Position numbers and translations under genes: made by a program
Shown here: positions 8,923 through 19,509 of the stretch, piece after piece
Layout: each line of letters begins with the position of its first letter
Position numbering within the stretch: the first letter of the stretch is position 1
Notes under the pieces: model-generated
Seen by the model: the letters and a program-made list of their open reading frames with translations, nothing else
What the model was told of the DNA's origin: nothing
Databases searched by the model: none
Assembly: GCF_024347535.1 (NCBI RefSeq)
Contig: NZ_AP025497.1
Location: 2,232,001 to 2,296,000, forward strand
DNA: 64,000 nucleotides
Direction of reading: 5' to 3'
Source: Vibrio kanaloae
GTDB taxonomy: Bacteria; Pseudomonadota; Gammaproteobacteria; Enterobacterales; Vibrionaceae

Positions 8923-10088
8923 TATTTAGCCTCCGCAGCAGCAACAACTTTCTGAGCAGCATCTGTTAGAGATTCAGCTGCAATGATATCAACATCAGAA
9001 TTAGCAAGTACTTCGCGACCTAGGTCTGCGTTTGTACCTTCTAGACGAACAACGACAGGAACTGTTACGCCTACTTCTTTAACTGCACCGATAATACCTT
9101 CAGCGATCATGTCACAACGAACGATGCCACCGAAGATGTTTACTAGTACTGCTTTAACATTGTCATCAGAAAGGATGATCTTGAATGCTTCAGCTACACG
9201 TTCTTTTGTCGCGCCGCCGCCTACATCAAGGAAATTTGCTGGCTTGCCGCCGTGTAGGTTTACGATATCCATCGTACCCATAGCAAGGCCTGCACCGTTA
9301 ACCATACAGCCAACGTTGCCATCTAGTGCTACGTAGTTCAGTTCCCACTGTGCTGCGTGTGCTTCGCGCTCATCTTCTTGAGATGGATCGTGCATTTCAC
9401 GCAGTTTTGGCTGACGGTACATTGCGTTTGAGTCAATGTTGATCTTGCCGTCAAGACAAAGCAGGTTGCCTTCGCCAGTAATTACAAGCGGGTTGATTTC
9501 TAGTAGGGCTAGGTCGTACTGAGAGAACATTTGGCCAAGACCCATGAAGATCTTAACGAACTGTTTGATTTGATCGCCAACTAGACCAAGTTTGAACGCC
9601 AATTCACGGCCTTGGTAAGCTTGAGGGCCCACTAGAGGATCGATCGCTGATTGGTGAATCAACTCTGGAGTTTCTTCAGCGATTTTCTCAATGTCCACAC
9701 CGCCTTCAGTTGACGCCATGAATACAATTTTGCGCGTTGCACGGTCAACAACAGCACCTAGGTAAAGCTCGTTAGCAATATTCGATGCTTCTTCAACTAG
9801 GATCTTTGTTACAGGCTGACCATTAGCGTCTGTTTGGTAAGTTACTAGGTTTTTACCTAGCCACTTTTGTGCAAACTCTTTAACGCCTTCTTTCGTGTCA
9901 TGTAGCTCTACGCCGCCTGCCTTACCGCGGCCACCAGCGTGTACTTGACACTTAACGACTTTCTTGGCTGTACTGATACGACCTGCAGCTTCGAAAGCTT
10001 CTTGTGCAGTATCACATGCGAAACCTTCTGGTACAGGCAAACCGAATTCTGCAAACAGCTGTTTGGCTTGGTATTCATGCAAATTCAT
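8922..10088 (-). CDS. sucC: Succinyl-CoA synthetase beta subunit (ADP-forming)
   Basis: SucC forms the nucleotide- and succinate-binding half of succinyl-CoA synthetase. The 388-residue protein has an N-terminal ATP-grasp domain ([36 protein letters not shown]) and a C-terminal flavodoxin-like domain with [14 protein letters not shown]. The length equals that of the E. coli enzyme. It is translationally coupled to sucD and separated from sucB by a structured spacer of about 200 bases. Confidence 0.98.
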   Translation of the reverse strand: MNLHEYQAKQLFAEFGLPVPEGFACDTAQEAFEAAGRISTAKKVVKCQVHAGGRGKAGGVELHDTKEGVKEFAQKWLGKNLVTYQTDANGQPVTKILVEEASNIANELYLGAVVDRATRKIVFMASTEGGVDIEKIAEETPELIHQSAIDPLVGPQAYQGRELAFKLGLVGDQIKQFVKIFMGLGQMFSQYDLALLEINPLVITGEGNLLCLDGKINIDSNAMYRQPKLREMHDPSQEDEREAHAAQWELNYVALDGNVGCMVNGAGLAMGTMDIVNLHGGKPANFLDVGGGATKERVAEAFKIILSDDNVKAVLVNIFGGIVRCDMIAEGIIGAVKEVGVTVPVVVRLEGTNADLGREVLANSDVDIIAAESLTDAAQKVVAAAEAK

Positions 10089-10256
10089 TTTGATATTCCG
10101 TTTATTTTCCCTTAAGGGATTATTATTTCCATAACGACACAGTTTCCTGTGTTACGTCTGTAGGGTCTTCTCAAATCAACTGCTGTCCATTTTCTAATGG
10201 CTTTACAGTTCAATTGAAGGCCAGACGTTGAGCAGCCTAGCCTTTGAAACTTTTCA

Positions 10257-10302
10257 CGTCTAGCTAACGGGGTTAACTAGACGTTTTAGCGATACTAAAC
10301 GT
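10257..10302. other. Structured spacer hairpins between sucB and sucC
   Basis: CGTCTAG (10257-10263) and TAAC pair with GTTA and CTAGACG (10277-10283) across one mismatch. A second overlapping pairing, ACGTTTTAG with CTAAACGT, reaches 10302 over the sucB stop codon. On the minus (coding) strand there is no T-run. The likely role is therefore RNA stability, processing or attenuation rather than full termination. The rest of the 206-base gap holds the sucC ribosome binding site (AAGGGA) and nothing else I recognise. Confidence 0.5.
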
Positions 10303-11503
10303 CTAATAGTAGACGTGCAGGATCTTCTAGAAGCTCTTTGATGGTCACTAGGAAGCCAACTGATTCACGACCATCAATTAGACGGTGGTCGTAAGAAAGC
10401 GCTAGGTACATCATTGGTAGAATCTCTACCTTGCCATCAACAGCCATTGGACGGTCTTGGATTTTGTGCATACCCAAAATTGCCGCTTGAGGAGGGTTGA
10501 TGATTGGCGTAGACATTAGAGAACCAAAGACACCACCGTTTGTGATAGTGAAGTTACCGCCCATCAGTTCATCAACAGTTAGCTTGCCGTCACGGCCTTT
10601 GATCGCTAGCTCTTTGATGCCTTTTTCGATATCAGCGAAACCTAGTGTGTCACAGTCTTTCAGTACTGGAGTCACTAGACCACGTGGCGTAGATACCGCC
10701 ATGCTGATGTCGAAGTAGTTGTGGTAAACGATATCGGTACCATCGATAGAAGCGTTCACTTCTGGGAAGCGCTTCAGTGCTTCTGTTACTGCTTTCACGT
10801 AGAAAGACATGAAACCAAGACGCGTATCGTGACGCTTCTCGAATTGGTCTTTGTACTGCTTACGAAGGTCCATGATTGGCTTCATGTTCACTTCGTTGAA
10901 AGTCGTCAGCATTGCTGTGCTGTTTTTCGCTTCTAGAAGACGGTTTGCAACTGTCTTACGTAGGCGAGTCATAGGCACGCGTTTTTGGCTACGAGCCGCC
11001 GCTGGCGCTTCAACTGCTGGTGCAGATGCTGCTGCCGGAGCCGCTTTCGCTGCTGCTAGGTGTGCGTCGATGTCTTCACGAGTAATACGACCACCAACAC
11101 CAGTGCCTTTAACGTCAGCTGGTTGTAGGTTGTGCTCAGCAAGCAGGCGACGAACAGCTGGGCTTAGTGCATCGTTGTTCTCTTCTGTTAGCGCAGCTTT
11201 ATGGCGCTTATCAGGAGATGCTTCTGTATCTTCAGTGGTGTCTTTCGTTGGTTCACCAGCGACAGCACCCGGCTTGATTTTAGCCAGAAGCTGCTTCGAA
11301 AGTACCGTAGCACCCTCTTCTTCGATGATAGCTTCCAGAACACCCGCTTCAGGAGCCGGTACTTCTAGAACTACTTTATCTGTTTCGATATCTACAATGA
11401 CTTCATCACGTGCAACCGCTTCGCCCGGTTTTTTGTGCCAAGTAGCAACTGTTGCATCAGCCACAGATTCAGGTAAATCTGGAACCAGAATTTCAATTGT
11501 CAT
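10295..11503 (-). CDS. sucB: Dihydrolipoyllysine succinyltransferase, E2 of 2-oxoglutarate dehydrogenase
   Basis: SucB is the E2 core of the 2-oxoglutarate dehydrogenase complex, transferring succinyl groups from E1 to CoA. The domains run in order: one N-terminal lipoyl domain with the lipoylated lysine in [14 protein letters not shown], a flexible acidic linker, the peripheral-subunit-binding domain ([18 protein letters not shown]), an Ala/Pro-rich linker and the acyltransferase domain ending with the catalytic [11 protein letters not shown]. The length of 402 residues is usual. It follows sucA by 21 bases. Confidence 0.98.
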   Translation of the reverse strand: MTIEILVPDLPESVADATVATWHKKPGEAVARDEVIVDIETDKVVLEVPAPEAGVLEAIIEEEGATVLSKQLLAKIKPGAVAGEPTKDTTEDTEASPDKRHKAALTEENNDALSPAVRRLLAEHNLQPADVKGTGVGGRITREDIDAHLAAAKAAPAAASAPAVEAPAAARSQKRVPMTRLRKTVANRLLEAKNSTAMLTTFNEVNMKPIMDLRKQYKDQFEKRHDTRLGFMSFYVKAVTEALKRFPEVNASIDGTDIVYHNYFDISMAVSTPRGLVTPVLKDCDTLGFADIEKGIKELAIKGRDGKLTVDELMGGNFTITNGGVFGSLMSTPIINPPQAAILGMHKIQDRPMAVDGKVEILPMMYLALSYDHRLIDGRESVGFLVTIKELLEDPARLLLDV

Positions 11504-11524
11504 GTGCGTATTTTCCTTTTACTT

Positions 11525-14341
11525 CTAGTTCTTAAGTAGGGTCAAAGCGTCGTCAACTAACGCTTTTTGTTGTTTCAAGTGTACCGACATATAGCCAACA
11601 GCTGGTGATGCTGATGCAGGACGACCTGCGTATTGAATATCAGCACCTACTGGGATAGCAGCTCGGAAATTATGCTGGCTACTGTACCAAGCACCTTGGT
11701 TTTGTGGCTCTTCTTGACACCAAACGTAATCGACTACATTTGTGTACTGTGTGATAGCAGCTCTCACATCCTCATAAGGGAACGGGTAAAGTTGCTCAAT
11801 ACGTACAATAGCGACATCGTCTTGCTCGTTCTTACGTCTTTGGTCAAGCAGGTCAAAGTAAACCTTACCTGAACAGAACACGACGCGTTTTACGTTCTCA
11901 GGAACCAGATCATCTATTTCTGCGATAGCTGGTTGGAACGTGCCTTCTGCTAGGTCTTCCATAGAAGAAGTACACAGAGGATGACGAAGCAATGATTTTG
12001 GTGACATTACAATCAGGGGGCGACGCATTGGACGAACAACCTGACGGCGGATCATGTGGTAAACCTGAGCGGGTGTTGAAGGAACAACAACCTGCATGTT
12101 TTGTTCAGCACATAACTGAAGGTAACGCTCAAGACGAGCAGAAGAGTGCTCAGGGCCTTGGCCTTCATAACCGTGAGGAAGTAGCATTGTTAGACCACAT
12201 AAACGTGCCCACTTTTGCTCACCTGACGAGATAAATTGGTCGATAACCACTTGTGCACCGTTTGCGAAGTCACCAAATTGTGCTTCCCAAAGCGTTAGAC
12301 CACCAGGCTCTGCTGTCGCGTAACCATACTCAAACGCCAGTACAGCTTCTTCAGATAACACGGAGTCAAACACTTGGAATGGCCCTTGTTTATCATGAAT
12401 GTTCTCAAGAGGAACATACGTGCTAGCATCAGATTGGTTGTGCAGTACTGAGTGACGGTGGAAGAAAGTACCACGACCAGAATCTTGGCCAGAAATACGA
12501 ATACGTTTTCCGTCGTCAACCAGTGTTGCGTAAGCCAGAGTTTCAGCCATACCCCAATCGACTTGTTTCTCACCATTCACCATGGCAATTCGATCGTTGT
12601 ACAGTTTATTGACTCGGCTTTGCAGCTTATGGCTGTCTGGGTATTGGCAAAGTTTGTTACCAAGCTCTTTTAGACGCTCGAGATCAACTTTGTTATCCCA
12701 CTCAATATTCCAGTCGTGCCCTAGGTAAGGAGACCAGTCTACTGAATGAAGTGCCATCGGACGCCACTCTTTAACCACAACTTCACCGTGATCAAGCGCA
12801 TCACGATATTCGTTAACGAGTTGCGTAGAAGTATCAATACCAAACTCACCACGCTCCATCAACACATCTGCATAAAGCTTGCGTGGTGTTGGGTGCTTCT
12901 TGATTTTTTGATACATCAAGGGCTGTGTTGCATTCGGCTCATCGGCTTCGTTGTGACCGTGGCGACGGTAACAAACCAAATCAATAACAACATCACGTTT
13001 GAACGTATTTCGGTAATCTAATGCAAGGCGAGACACAAATGCCACCGCTTCTGGATCATCCGAGTTCACGTGGAAAATAGGCGCCTGAACCATCTTTGCA
13101 ATATCAGTACAGTACATAGTAGAACGAGTATCGCGAGGGTTAGATGTTGTAAAACCAACTTGGTTGTTTACAACGATACGAACCGTACCGCCTACACAGA
13201 AACCACGAGCTTGAGACATGTTAAACGTCTCTTGTACCACACCTTGGCCAGCAATAGCAGAATCACCGTGGATAGTAATTGGAAGTACACGACTGCCATC
13301 TTTATCGTCTAGGCGATCTTGGCGTGCACGTACTGAACCGATAACTACCGGGTTTACAATTTCTAAGTGAGATGGGTTAAATGCTAATGCTAAGTGAACG
13401 TTGCCGCCTGGTGTTGCGAAGTCCGCAGAGAAACCTTGGTGGTATTTCACATCACCAGTTCCCCATGTATCGTCGTGCTTACCTGCAAATTCGTCAAATA
13501 GGTCTTGTGGCTTTTTGCCGAGCACGTTGACCAGCATATTTAGACGACCACGGTGCGCCATACCAACAACAACTTCACGCATACCTTGACCACCAGCATG
13601 ACGAATAAGTTCCTTCGTCATTGGGATCAACGCATCGCCACCTTCCAATGAGAAGCGTTTTGCGCCTGGGAATTTAGCACCAAGATAGCGCTCAAGACCT
13701 TCAGCAGCGGTTAGCTCTTCTAGGAAAGCTTGCTTTTCTTCTTTATCGAAGGAGGGTTGACCAGAAACAGACTCTAAACGTTGTTGAATCCAACGTTTTT
13801 GCTCTGTATTCGTCATGTGCATGTATTCAGCACCAATAGAGCCACAATACGTTTGCTTTAGAGATTTGTAGAGATCTTTAAGTACCATCGTCTCTTGGCC
13901 AATGGCGTAAGATCCGACGTTAAACGTCTCATTGAGGTCATCTTGGGTAAGAGTGTGGAAAGAGGGATCCAGTTCAGCGACTGTATCTCTTTTCCATAAA
14001 CCTAGGGGGTCTAAATTTGCAGCTTGATGCCCTCGGAATCGATAAGCATTGATAAGTTGCAGAACCTTTACTTGTTTCGCATCGACATCTGGATCACTAA
14101 CTTGGACATTGTAATGCTTTGTTTCTTGAGCGAGTCGACGGAAGTATTCACGAATGCGAGAGTGTGGTTGTTCCACCGTTTCTGAAGCTTGCACAGGCAA
14201 TTCTTCGAAAACACTTCTCCATTCGTCACTTACCGAGTCGGGGTCACTTAGATACAGTTCGTAGAGTTCTTCTACGTACGTTGCATTGGCGCCAGCCAAG
14301 TGTGAAGACTCGAGCCATGCCTTCATCACGCCGTTGTGCAT
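11525..14341 (-). CDS. sucA: 2-oxoglutarate dehydrogenase E1 component
   Basis: SucA is the thiamine-diphosphate-dependent E1 that decarboxylates 2-oxoglutarate. The 938-residue product begins MHNGVMKAWLES, as other Vibrio SucA proteins do. It has the ThDP region (GDSAIAGQGVVQE, CYRRHGHNEADEP) and the transketolase-like C-terminal half (SGQDSGRGTFFHRH). It sits between sdhB and sucB on the same strand, with a bidirectional hairpin upstream that may set the ratio of suc to sdh transcripts. Confidence 0.98.
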   Translation of the reverse strand: MHNGVMKAWLESSHLAGANATYVEELYELYLSDPDSVSDEWRSVFEELPVQASETVEQPHSRIREYFRRLAQETKHYNVQVSDPDVDAKQVKVLQLINAYRFRGHQAANLDPLGLWKRDTVAELDPSFHTLTQDDLNETFNVGSYAIGQETMVLKDLYKSLKQTYCGSIGAEYMHMTNTEQKRWIQQRLESVSGQPSFDKEEKQAFLEELTAAEGLERYLGAKFPGAKRFSLEGGDALIPMTKELIRHAGGQGMREVVVGMAHRGRLNMLVNVLGKKPQDLFDEFAGKHDDTWGTGDVKYHQGFSADFATPGGNVHLALAFNPSHLEIVNPVVIGSVRARQDRLDDKDGSRVLPITIHGDSAIAGQGVVQETFNMSQARGFCVGGTVRIVVNNQVGFTTSNPRDTRSTMYCTDIAKMVQAPIFHVNSDDPEAVAFVSRLALDYRNTFKRDVVIDLVCYRRHGHNEADEPNATQPLMYQKIKKHPTPRKLYADVLMERGEFGIDTSTQLVNEYRDALDHGEVVVKEWRPMALHSVDWSPYLGHDWNIEWDNKVDLERLKELGNKLCQYPDSHKLQSRVNKLYNDRIAMVNGEKQVDWGMAETLAYATLVDDGKRIRISGQDSGRGTFFHRHSVLHNQSDASTYVPLENIHDKQGPFQVFDSVLSEEAVLAFEYGYATAEPGGLTLWEAQFGDFANGAQVVIDQFISSGEQKWARLCGLTMLLPHGYEGQGPEHSSARLERYLQLCAEQNMQVVVPSTPAQVYHMIRRQVVRPMRRPLIVMSPKSLLRHPLCTSSMEDLAEGTFQPAIAEIDDLVPENVKRVVFCSGKVYFDLLDQRRKNEQDDVAIVRIEQLYPFPYEDVRAAITQYTNVVDYVWCQEEPQNQGAWYSSQHNFRAAIPVGADIQYAGRPASASPAVGYMSVHLKQQKALVDDALTLLKN

Positions 14342-14399
14342 ATTTTCCCTTAACCAGTAGTTTTCACGTTTGCTGCGGTCTATGCCGAGCTATTAAAAG

Positions 14400-14424
14400 G
14401 CCGCCCCAAAGCTTCTAGGGCGGC
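14400..14424. terminator. Hairpin with T-runs on both sides between sdhB and sucA
   Basis: GCCGCCC (14400-14406) pairs with GGGCGGC (14418-14424) around an 11-base loop. On the minus strand it is followed by CTTTTAAT, on the plus strand by AATTTTT. It lies between two co-directional parts of the sdh-suc block, so it probably attenuates sdh transcription into suc rather than stopping it completely. Confidence 0.7.
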
Positions 14425-14439
14425 AATTTTTCATATCAC

Positions 14440-15153
14440 TTAAACCGAGCGATTCACTAACATGGTCTTGATGTGACCAATCGCTTTCGTCGGATTTAAT
14501 CCCTTAGGACAAACACTTACACAATTCATGATGCCATGGCAACGAAAAACGCTAAATGCATCATCAAGATCGGACAAACGTTCATCTGTCGCTGTATCTC
14601 GGCTATCAATTAGCCAACGGTACGCTGCAAGCAGGCCTGCTGGTCCGATGAATTTATCAGGGTTCCACCAGAACGATGGGCAAGATGTTGTACAACATGC
14701 ACACATGATACATTCGTACAATCCATCTAAGTGCGCACGTTCCTCAGGGCTTTGTAAGTTTTCACGTGCCGGTGGTACATTGCCATCAGACACTAAGAAT
14801 GGCTTCACTTTCTCGTAGTTATCGTAGAACTGAGTCATGTCTACAATCAGGTCACGAACAACAGGCAAGCCAGGCAATGGACGAATCACAATCTTGTCTT
14901 GGCCAGAAAGCGCAGACAATGGAGTGATACACGCCAGACCGTTTTTACCATTCATGTTCAAACCATCCGAACCACATACACCTTCACGGCATGAGCGACG
15001 GAATGAGATAGTTGGATCTTGCTCTTTCAACAGAATAAGCGCATCCAAAAGCATCATGTCTGAACCTTCATCCACCTCTAAGGTGTATTCCTTCATATAA
15101 GGCTTCTGGTCGACATCCGGATTGTAACGGTATAAAGAGAAATTAAGTTTCAT
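14440..15153 (-). CDS. sdhB: Succinate dehydrogenase iron-sulfur subunit
   Basis: SdhB carries the [2Fe-2S], [4Fe-4S] and [3Fe-4S] clusters that pass electrons from SdhA to the membrane quinone site. Cluster motifs are visible: CREGVCGSDGLNMNG, then CIMCACCTTSCP and CHGIMNCVSVCPKG. I chose the ATG at 15153 rather than the in-frame one six bases upstream. AGGAG is 8 bases before 15153 but only 2 before the other, and the E. coli protein starts at the equivalent residue. This gives 237 residues. Confidence 0.97.
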   Translation of the reverse strand: MKLNFSLYRYNPDVDQKPYMKEYTLEVDEGSDMMLLDALILLKEQDPTISFRRSCREGVCGSDGLNMNGKNGLACITPLSALSGQDKIVIRPLPGLPVVRDLIVDMTQFYDNYEKVKPFLVSDGNVPPARENLQSPEERAHLDGLYECIMCACCTTSCPSFWWNPDKFIGPAGLLAAYRWLIDSRDTATDERLSDLDDAFSVFRCHGIMNCVSVCPKGLNPTKAIGHIKTMLVNRSV

Positions 15154-15165
15154 GATCATATCTCC

Positions 15166-16932
15166 TTAGTACGTACGAGCTTTAGGTGGGAACGCTTCAC
15201 GATGAATAGGTTCCATATTGACACCACGCTTAGTCATGCTCTCTGACTCTGGATTGTAAAGAGAGTGACATAGCCACTGCTCATCATCACGGTCAGGGAA
15301 ATCGAATCGAGCGTGTGCACCACGACTCTCTGTACGGAAGTTTGCAGCAACAGCCGTTGCGAATGCCGTTTCCATCAGATTTTCAAGCTCTAGACACTCG
15401 ATACGTTGCGTGTTGAACTCTGTCGATTTGTCAGATAGGTGTGCATTCTTCAGACGCTCGCGAATCGCTTTAAGCTCTTCTAGGCCTTCCGCCATTGCTT
15501 TACCTTCACGGAATACAGAGAAGTTATTCTGCATACATTGCTGTAGATCTTTGCGGATTTGCGCTGGGTCTTCACCGTCAGTGCTGTTTTCCCAACGGTT
15601 GTAACGTTCTAGTGAACGCTCAATGTCAGCTTCTGTTGCTGGTTTCGCTTCGTCTTGCTTCTTCAGTGTCTCACCTAGGTGTAGACCTGTTGCACGACCA
15701 AATACGACCAAATCAAGTAGTGAGTTACCACCTAGACGGTTGGCGCCATGTACTGATACTGATGCGATTTCACCACAAGCAAATAGGCCCTGGATTTCAA
15801 CATCGCTACCGTCTTCAGTTTGCGTAATAGCTTGACCAGAAACTTGTGTTGGAACACCACCCATCATGTAGTGACATGTTGGGATTACTGGAATTGGCTC
15901 TTTCACTGGATCAACGTGAGCAAAGGTACGAGACAGTTCACATACACCAGGAAGACGAGACTCAAGTGTCTCTTTACCTAGGTGATCAAGTTTCAGCTTG
16001 ATGTGTGGACCCCAAGGACCATCGCAGCCGCGACCTTCACGAATTTCAACCATCATTGAACGAGCAACAACATCACGACCCGCTAAGTCTTTAGCGTTTG
16101 GTGCATAACGTTCCATGAAGCGTTCGCCATCTTTATTGAGAAGGTAACCCCCCTCACCACGGCACCCTTCTGTTACCAATACACCTGCGCCAGCGATACC
16201 CGTTGGGTGGAACTGCCACATTTCGATGTCTTGCATAGGAACGCCAGCACGAATCGCCATACCAACACCGTCACCAGTGTTAATGTGTGCATTGGTTGTT
16301 GATGCGTAGATACGACCAGCACCACCAGTCGCAAGGATTGTTGCCTTCGCTTTGAAGTAGCAAACCTCGCCCGTTTCCATACAAAGCGCGGTAGTACCTA
16401 AGATTGCACCATCTTCGTTTTTAACAAGATCCAGTGCATACCACTCAGAGAAAACCGTCGTTTTGTGTTTAATGTTTTGTTGGTAAAGCGTATGAAGCAG
16501 TGCGTGACCAGTACGGTCGGCTGCAGCTGCGGTACGAGCCGCTTGCTCACCACCAAAGTTTTTAGATTGACCACCGAAAGGACGCTGGTAAATAGTACCG
16601 TTCTCAAAACGAGAGAAAGGTAGGCCCATTTTTTCGAGTTCGATTACCGACTCAGGACCGTTTTTACACATGTATTCGATAGCGTCTTGGTCACCGATGT
16701 AATCAGAACCTTTTACTGTGTCATACATATGTTGTTCCCAATGGTCTTCATGCGCGTTACCAAGAGCAACAGTGATGCCGCCTTGCGCTGAAACCGTATG
16801 AGAACGAGTAGGGAAAACTTTAGAAAGCAATGCACAAGAAAGGCCTTGCTCAGAAATTTGCAGTGCGGCACGCATACCTGCACCACCAGCGCCGATAACT
16901 ACGGCATCAAACTCACGAACAGGAATAGTCAC
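15166..16932 (-). CDS. sdhA: Succinate dehydrogenase flavoprotein subunit
   Basis: SdhA oxidises succinate to fumarate at a covalently bound FAD. The 588-residue protein shows the N-terminal [11 protein letters not shown] dinucleotide fold, the flavin-linking segment [11 protein letters not shown], the substrate region [21 protein letters not shown] and the later [19 protein letters not shown]. It ends with the R-T-Y C-terminus typical of the family. It follows sdhD with no gap. Confidence 0.98.
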   Translation of the reverse strand: MTIPVREFDAVVIGAGGAGMRAALQISEQGLSCALLSKVFPTRSHTVSAQGGITVALGNAHEDHWEQHMYDTVKGSDYIGDQDAIEYMCKNGPESVIELEKMGLPFSRFENGTIYQRPFGGQSKNFGGEQAARTAAAADRTGHALLHTLYQQNIKHKTTVFSEWYALDLVKNEDGAILGTTALCMETGEVCYFKAKATILATGGAGRIYASTTNAHINTGDGVGMAIRAGVPMQDIEMWQFHPTGIAGAGVLVTEGCRGEGGYLLNKDGERFMERYAPNAKDLAGRDVVARSMMVEIREGRGCDGPWGPHIKLKLDHLGKETLESRLPGVCELSRTFAHVDPVKEPIPVIPTCHYMMGGVPTQVSGQAITQTEDGSDVEIQGLFACGEIASVSVHGANRLGGNSLLDLVVFGRATGLHLGETLKKQDEAKPATEADIERSLERYNRWENSTDGEDPAQIRKDLQQCMQNNFSVFREGKAMAEGLEELKAIRERLKNAHLSDKSTEFNTQRIECLELENLMETAFATAVAANFRTESRGAHARFDFPDRDDEQWLCHSLYNPESESMTKRGVNMEPIHREAFPPKARTY

Positions 16933-17280
16933 TTACGCACCCCACAAAATAAACAGACCAGAGAAGAAATATCCAAGAAGAACTGCAACAACACCGACTT
17001 GAAGACCAACACGCAGTTTTGCGCATTTGATGTAGTCAGTTAGTACTTGCCATAGGCCGATCCACGCGTGAACCAAAACAGAAGTAAGCGCTAACATGGT
17101 GAAGACTTTAGTGAAGGTTCCACCAAAGAATTGCGTCCAAGATGCGTAAGAGATATCACCAGAGAAAGCACAGAAGCTCACTAGGTAGATAGTGTAAAGC
17201 GTCATAATGATGGCAGTTGCACGAATCAATAGATAATCGTGAACACCATTACGACCAAAAGTGGAAACGTTGTTTACCAT
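16933..17280 (-). CDS. sdhD: Succinate dehydrogenase membrane anchor subunit D
   Basis: SdhD is one of two small membrane anchors that bind haem b and ubiquinone. The 115-residue protein has three hydrophobic helices and the segment VHAWIGLWQVLTDYIK, which holds the conserved histidine and Asp-Tyr pair of the quinone/haem site. It overlaps the end of sdhC by seven bases and is directly followed by sdhA. Confidence 0.96.
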   Translation of the reverse strand: MVNNVSTFGRNGVHDYLLIRATAIIMTLYTIYLVSFCAFSGDISYASWTQFFGGTFTKVFTMLALTSVLVHAWIGLWQVLTDYIKCAKLRVGLQVGVVAVLLGYFFSGLFILWGA

Positions 17281-17666
17281 ACTAAGATCCCCGCTAATAG
17301 AGACAATACCGCTGTTGCTGCGAATGCAACCTTAGCGCTCTTAGCGCCAGACTCCAGCTCTTCAAAGTGACCTAAGTCCATAAGAAGGTGACGAATACCA
17401 CCAGCAATGTGGTAAGCCAAAGCGGTTAAAATGCCCCACAGAATAAACTTCACGAAGAAACCATCGACAATGTCGCTAGCTTCCATAAAGCCTACTGGGG
17501 ATGAGAGGGAAATGGATAGTAACCAAAGCAAAATTCCAATCGCGACAAAAGTTATCACCCCAGACACACGGTGTAGGATGGAAGCTATTGCTGTGATCGG
17601 AAAGTGGATGGTCTGTAAATCTAAATTAACAGGTCTTGTCTTTCTTTCTTTCACGGGCTTGCTCAC
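17274..17666 (-). CDS. sdhC: Succinate dehydrogenase cytochrome b556 subunit
   Basis: SdhC is the large membrane anchor and haem b ligand of complex II. The 130-residue protein carries the family signature RPVNLDLQTIHFPITAIASILHR with SGV, and the haem-ligand segment HIAGGIRHLLMDLG. It is the first gene of the sdhCDAB operon. The upstream region is shared with divergent gltA and contains an ArcA-like direct repeat. Confidence 0.97.
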   Translation of the reverse strand: MSKPVKERKTRPVNLDLQTIHFPITAIASILHRVSGVITFVAIGILLWLLSISLSSPVGFMEASDIVDGFFVKFILWGILTALAYHIAGGIRHLLMDLGHFEELESGAKSAKVAFAATAVLSLLAGILVW

Positions 17667-18083
17667 TCAGCTCCATTGAGCATTATGGTCATTAAATAAC
17701 CTTATGATATTGTTATGGACAAAATTTGATCGCAAACCTTCAAAATTTAACATTAACTTAACAAATAACTGAAGTTGAGCCTTAGATAATTGTAAAATAT
17801 TTGTTAATCGCTAGACTAAGAAAGCCACCTCACATTTCTTCTTAGCCTTTCGTTTATAAGGTTTTAACCAAACTTTTCAGCGCCACTATACGGCTGGCAA
17901 CATTCTAATACAATTGACGTAACAAATAATGCTACACAGACCAGACTTTTAACGAATTTAATCTAAAAAACACTAACAAGTGCACACAAAGCTGCAGAAA
18001 AATTGACTTTCTCACGTAAGACCAGTAAAAAAACGGCACATAAACATCCTGGATGGATTAAATAATAAACAAAGGAGATTGTT
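17667..18083. promoter_or_regulatory. Divergent control region of sdhCDAB and gltA
   Basis: This 417-base A+T-rich gap separates the sdh operon and gltA. The only elements I can support are the ArcA-like direct repeat at 17747-17763 and a strong ribosome binding site (AAAGGAG) before gltA at about 18072. No open reading frame or RNA gene was recognised. Confidence 0.7.
17747..17763 (-). promoter_or_regulatory. ArcA-like direct repeats upstream of sdhC
   Basis: On the minus strand two TGTTAA elements lie exactly 11 bases apart (complement at 17747-17752 and 17758-17763). This fits the known 10-11-base direct-repeat pattern of ArcA sites. sdh is a classical ArcA-repressed operon in E. coli. 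The repeat is about 85 bases upstream of the sdhC start. Confidence 0.45.
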
Positions 18084-19373
18084 ATGGCGGATAAGAAAGC
18101 GACCCTTCACATTGAAGGTCAAGCGCCAATCGAGCTGCCGATTACAGAGGGTGTACTCGGTACGCCTGTGATCGATGTTCGAACACTAGGTTCTAACGGT
18201 TTTTTCACTTTTGACCCTGGTTTTCTTGCCACTGCATCCTGTGAGTCTCAAATCACTTTTATTGACGGTGGAAAAGGTATTCTTTTACATCGTGGTTATC
18301 CAATAGACCAACTTGCCAATAACGCTGATTACTTAGAAGTGTGTTATATACTTCTTTACGGTGAAGCCCCATCTCGAACTCAGTACGAAAAGTTCAAGAC
18401 TACCGTAACACGTCACACTATGGTGCATGAGCAAATTGCTAGTTTCTTCCACGGTTTCCGCCGTGACGCTCACCCTATGGCTGTAATGTGTGGTGTTGTA
18501 GGCGCTCTAGCAGCGTTCTACCACGACTCACTTGATATTCACAACGACACACACCGTGAAATTGCGGCTTACCGCTTGATTTCAAAAATGCCAACACTGG
18601 CCGCAATGTGTTATAAATATTCAATCGGTCAACCGTTTATCTACCCACGTAACGACCTAGGTTACGCGGAAAACTTTTTACACATGATGTTTGCAAATCC
18701 ATGTGAAGAGTATGAAGTGAATCCTATCGTTGCTCGTGCTATGGATAAGATCTTGACCCTACACGCAGATCACGAACAGAATGCTTCAACGTCCACTGTA
18801 CGTCTGGCTGGTTCATCGGGTGCTAATCCGTTTGCGTGTATCGCAGCTGGTATCGCATCACTTTGGGGCCCAGCTCACGGTGGTGCAAACGAAGCTTGTC
18901 TGCGTATGCTTGAAGAGATCGGTAGCGTAGATCAAATTGAAGAATACGTTGCGAAAGCAAAAGATAAAGATGACCCATTCCGTTTGATGGGCTTTGGTCA
19001 CCGTGTTTACAAAAACTACGATCCACGTGCAACAGTAATGCGCGAAGCATGTCACGAAGTACTTAAAGAGCTAAATATTCAAGATCCACTACTTGACGTA
19101 GCCATGGAACTTGAACGTATCGCTCTTTCTGATGAGTACTTTGTTTCTAAGAAGCTATACCCGAACGTAGATTTCTACTCAGGTATCATTCTGAAAGCAA
19201 TTGGCATTCCAGTATCTATGTTTACGGTAATCTTTGCGATGTCTCGTACTGTCGGCTGGATTGCACACTGGAACGAAATGCACAGCGATCCGACGAATCG
19301 TATCGGTCGCCCTCGTCAGTTGTATACTGGTCAAGAGCAGCGTGATTTCCAAGCGATACACGAACGCGAATAG
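18084..19373 (+). CDS. gltA: Type II citrate synthase
   Basis: GltA condenses acetyl-CoA with oxaloacetate to begin the TCA cycle. The 429-residue length is typical of the hexameric, NADH-inhibited gram-negative enzyme. Active-site segments are [12 protein letters not shown] and [15 protein letters not shown], each with a catalytic or substrate-binding histidine, and the C-terminal [12 protein letters not shown] strong AAAGGAG precedes the ATG. It is divergent from sdhCDAB and monocistronic, with a terminator directly downstream. Confidence 0.98.
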   Translation: MADKKATLHIEGQAPIELPITEGVLGTPVIDVRTLGSNGFFTFDPGFLATASCESQITFIDGGKGILLHRGYPIDQLANNADYLEVCYILLYGEAPSRTQYEKFKTTVTRHTMVHEQIASFFHGFRRDAHPMAVMCGVVGALAAFYHDSLDIHNDTHREIAAYRLISKMPTLAAMCYKYSIGQPFIYPRNDLGYAENFLHMMFANPCEEYEVNPIVARAMDKILTLHADHEQNASTSTVRLAGSSGANPFACIAAGIASLWGPAHGGANEACLRMLEEIGSVDQIEEYVAKAKDKDDPFRLMGFGHRVYKNYDPRATVMREACHEVLKELNIQDPLLDVAMELERIALSDEYFVSKKLYPNVDFYSGIILKAIGIPVSMFTVIFAMSRTVGWIAHWNEMHSDPTNRIGRPRQLYTGQEQRDFQAIHERE

Positions 19374-19405
19374 TAAGGTTTCGACTTTTCTAATCAATTG
19401 AAATC

Positions 19406-19440
19406 AAAAAGGGTTGATGTATTAACATCAACCCTTTTTT
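19406..19440. terminator. Bidirectional terminator between gltA and ybgI
   Basis: AAAGGGTTGATGT pairs with ACATCAACCCTTT and is flanked by A5 and T6 runs, so it can serve both convergent genes. Confidence 0.92.
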
Positions 19441-19509
19441 GTATACCAGTATTTCGTATCACTTCAATGAAGGTACAAATATCCAGAGAGTTACAACCTC
19501 TAAATGTGG

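Noticed and set aside
10851..11528. 225-codon + strand frame
   Set aside because: It lies entirely antisense to sucB; its Ala/Ser/Arg-rich composition is the expected shadow of a highly expressed gene with biased codon use.
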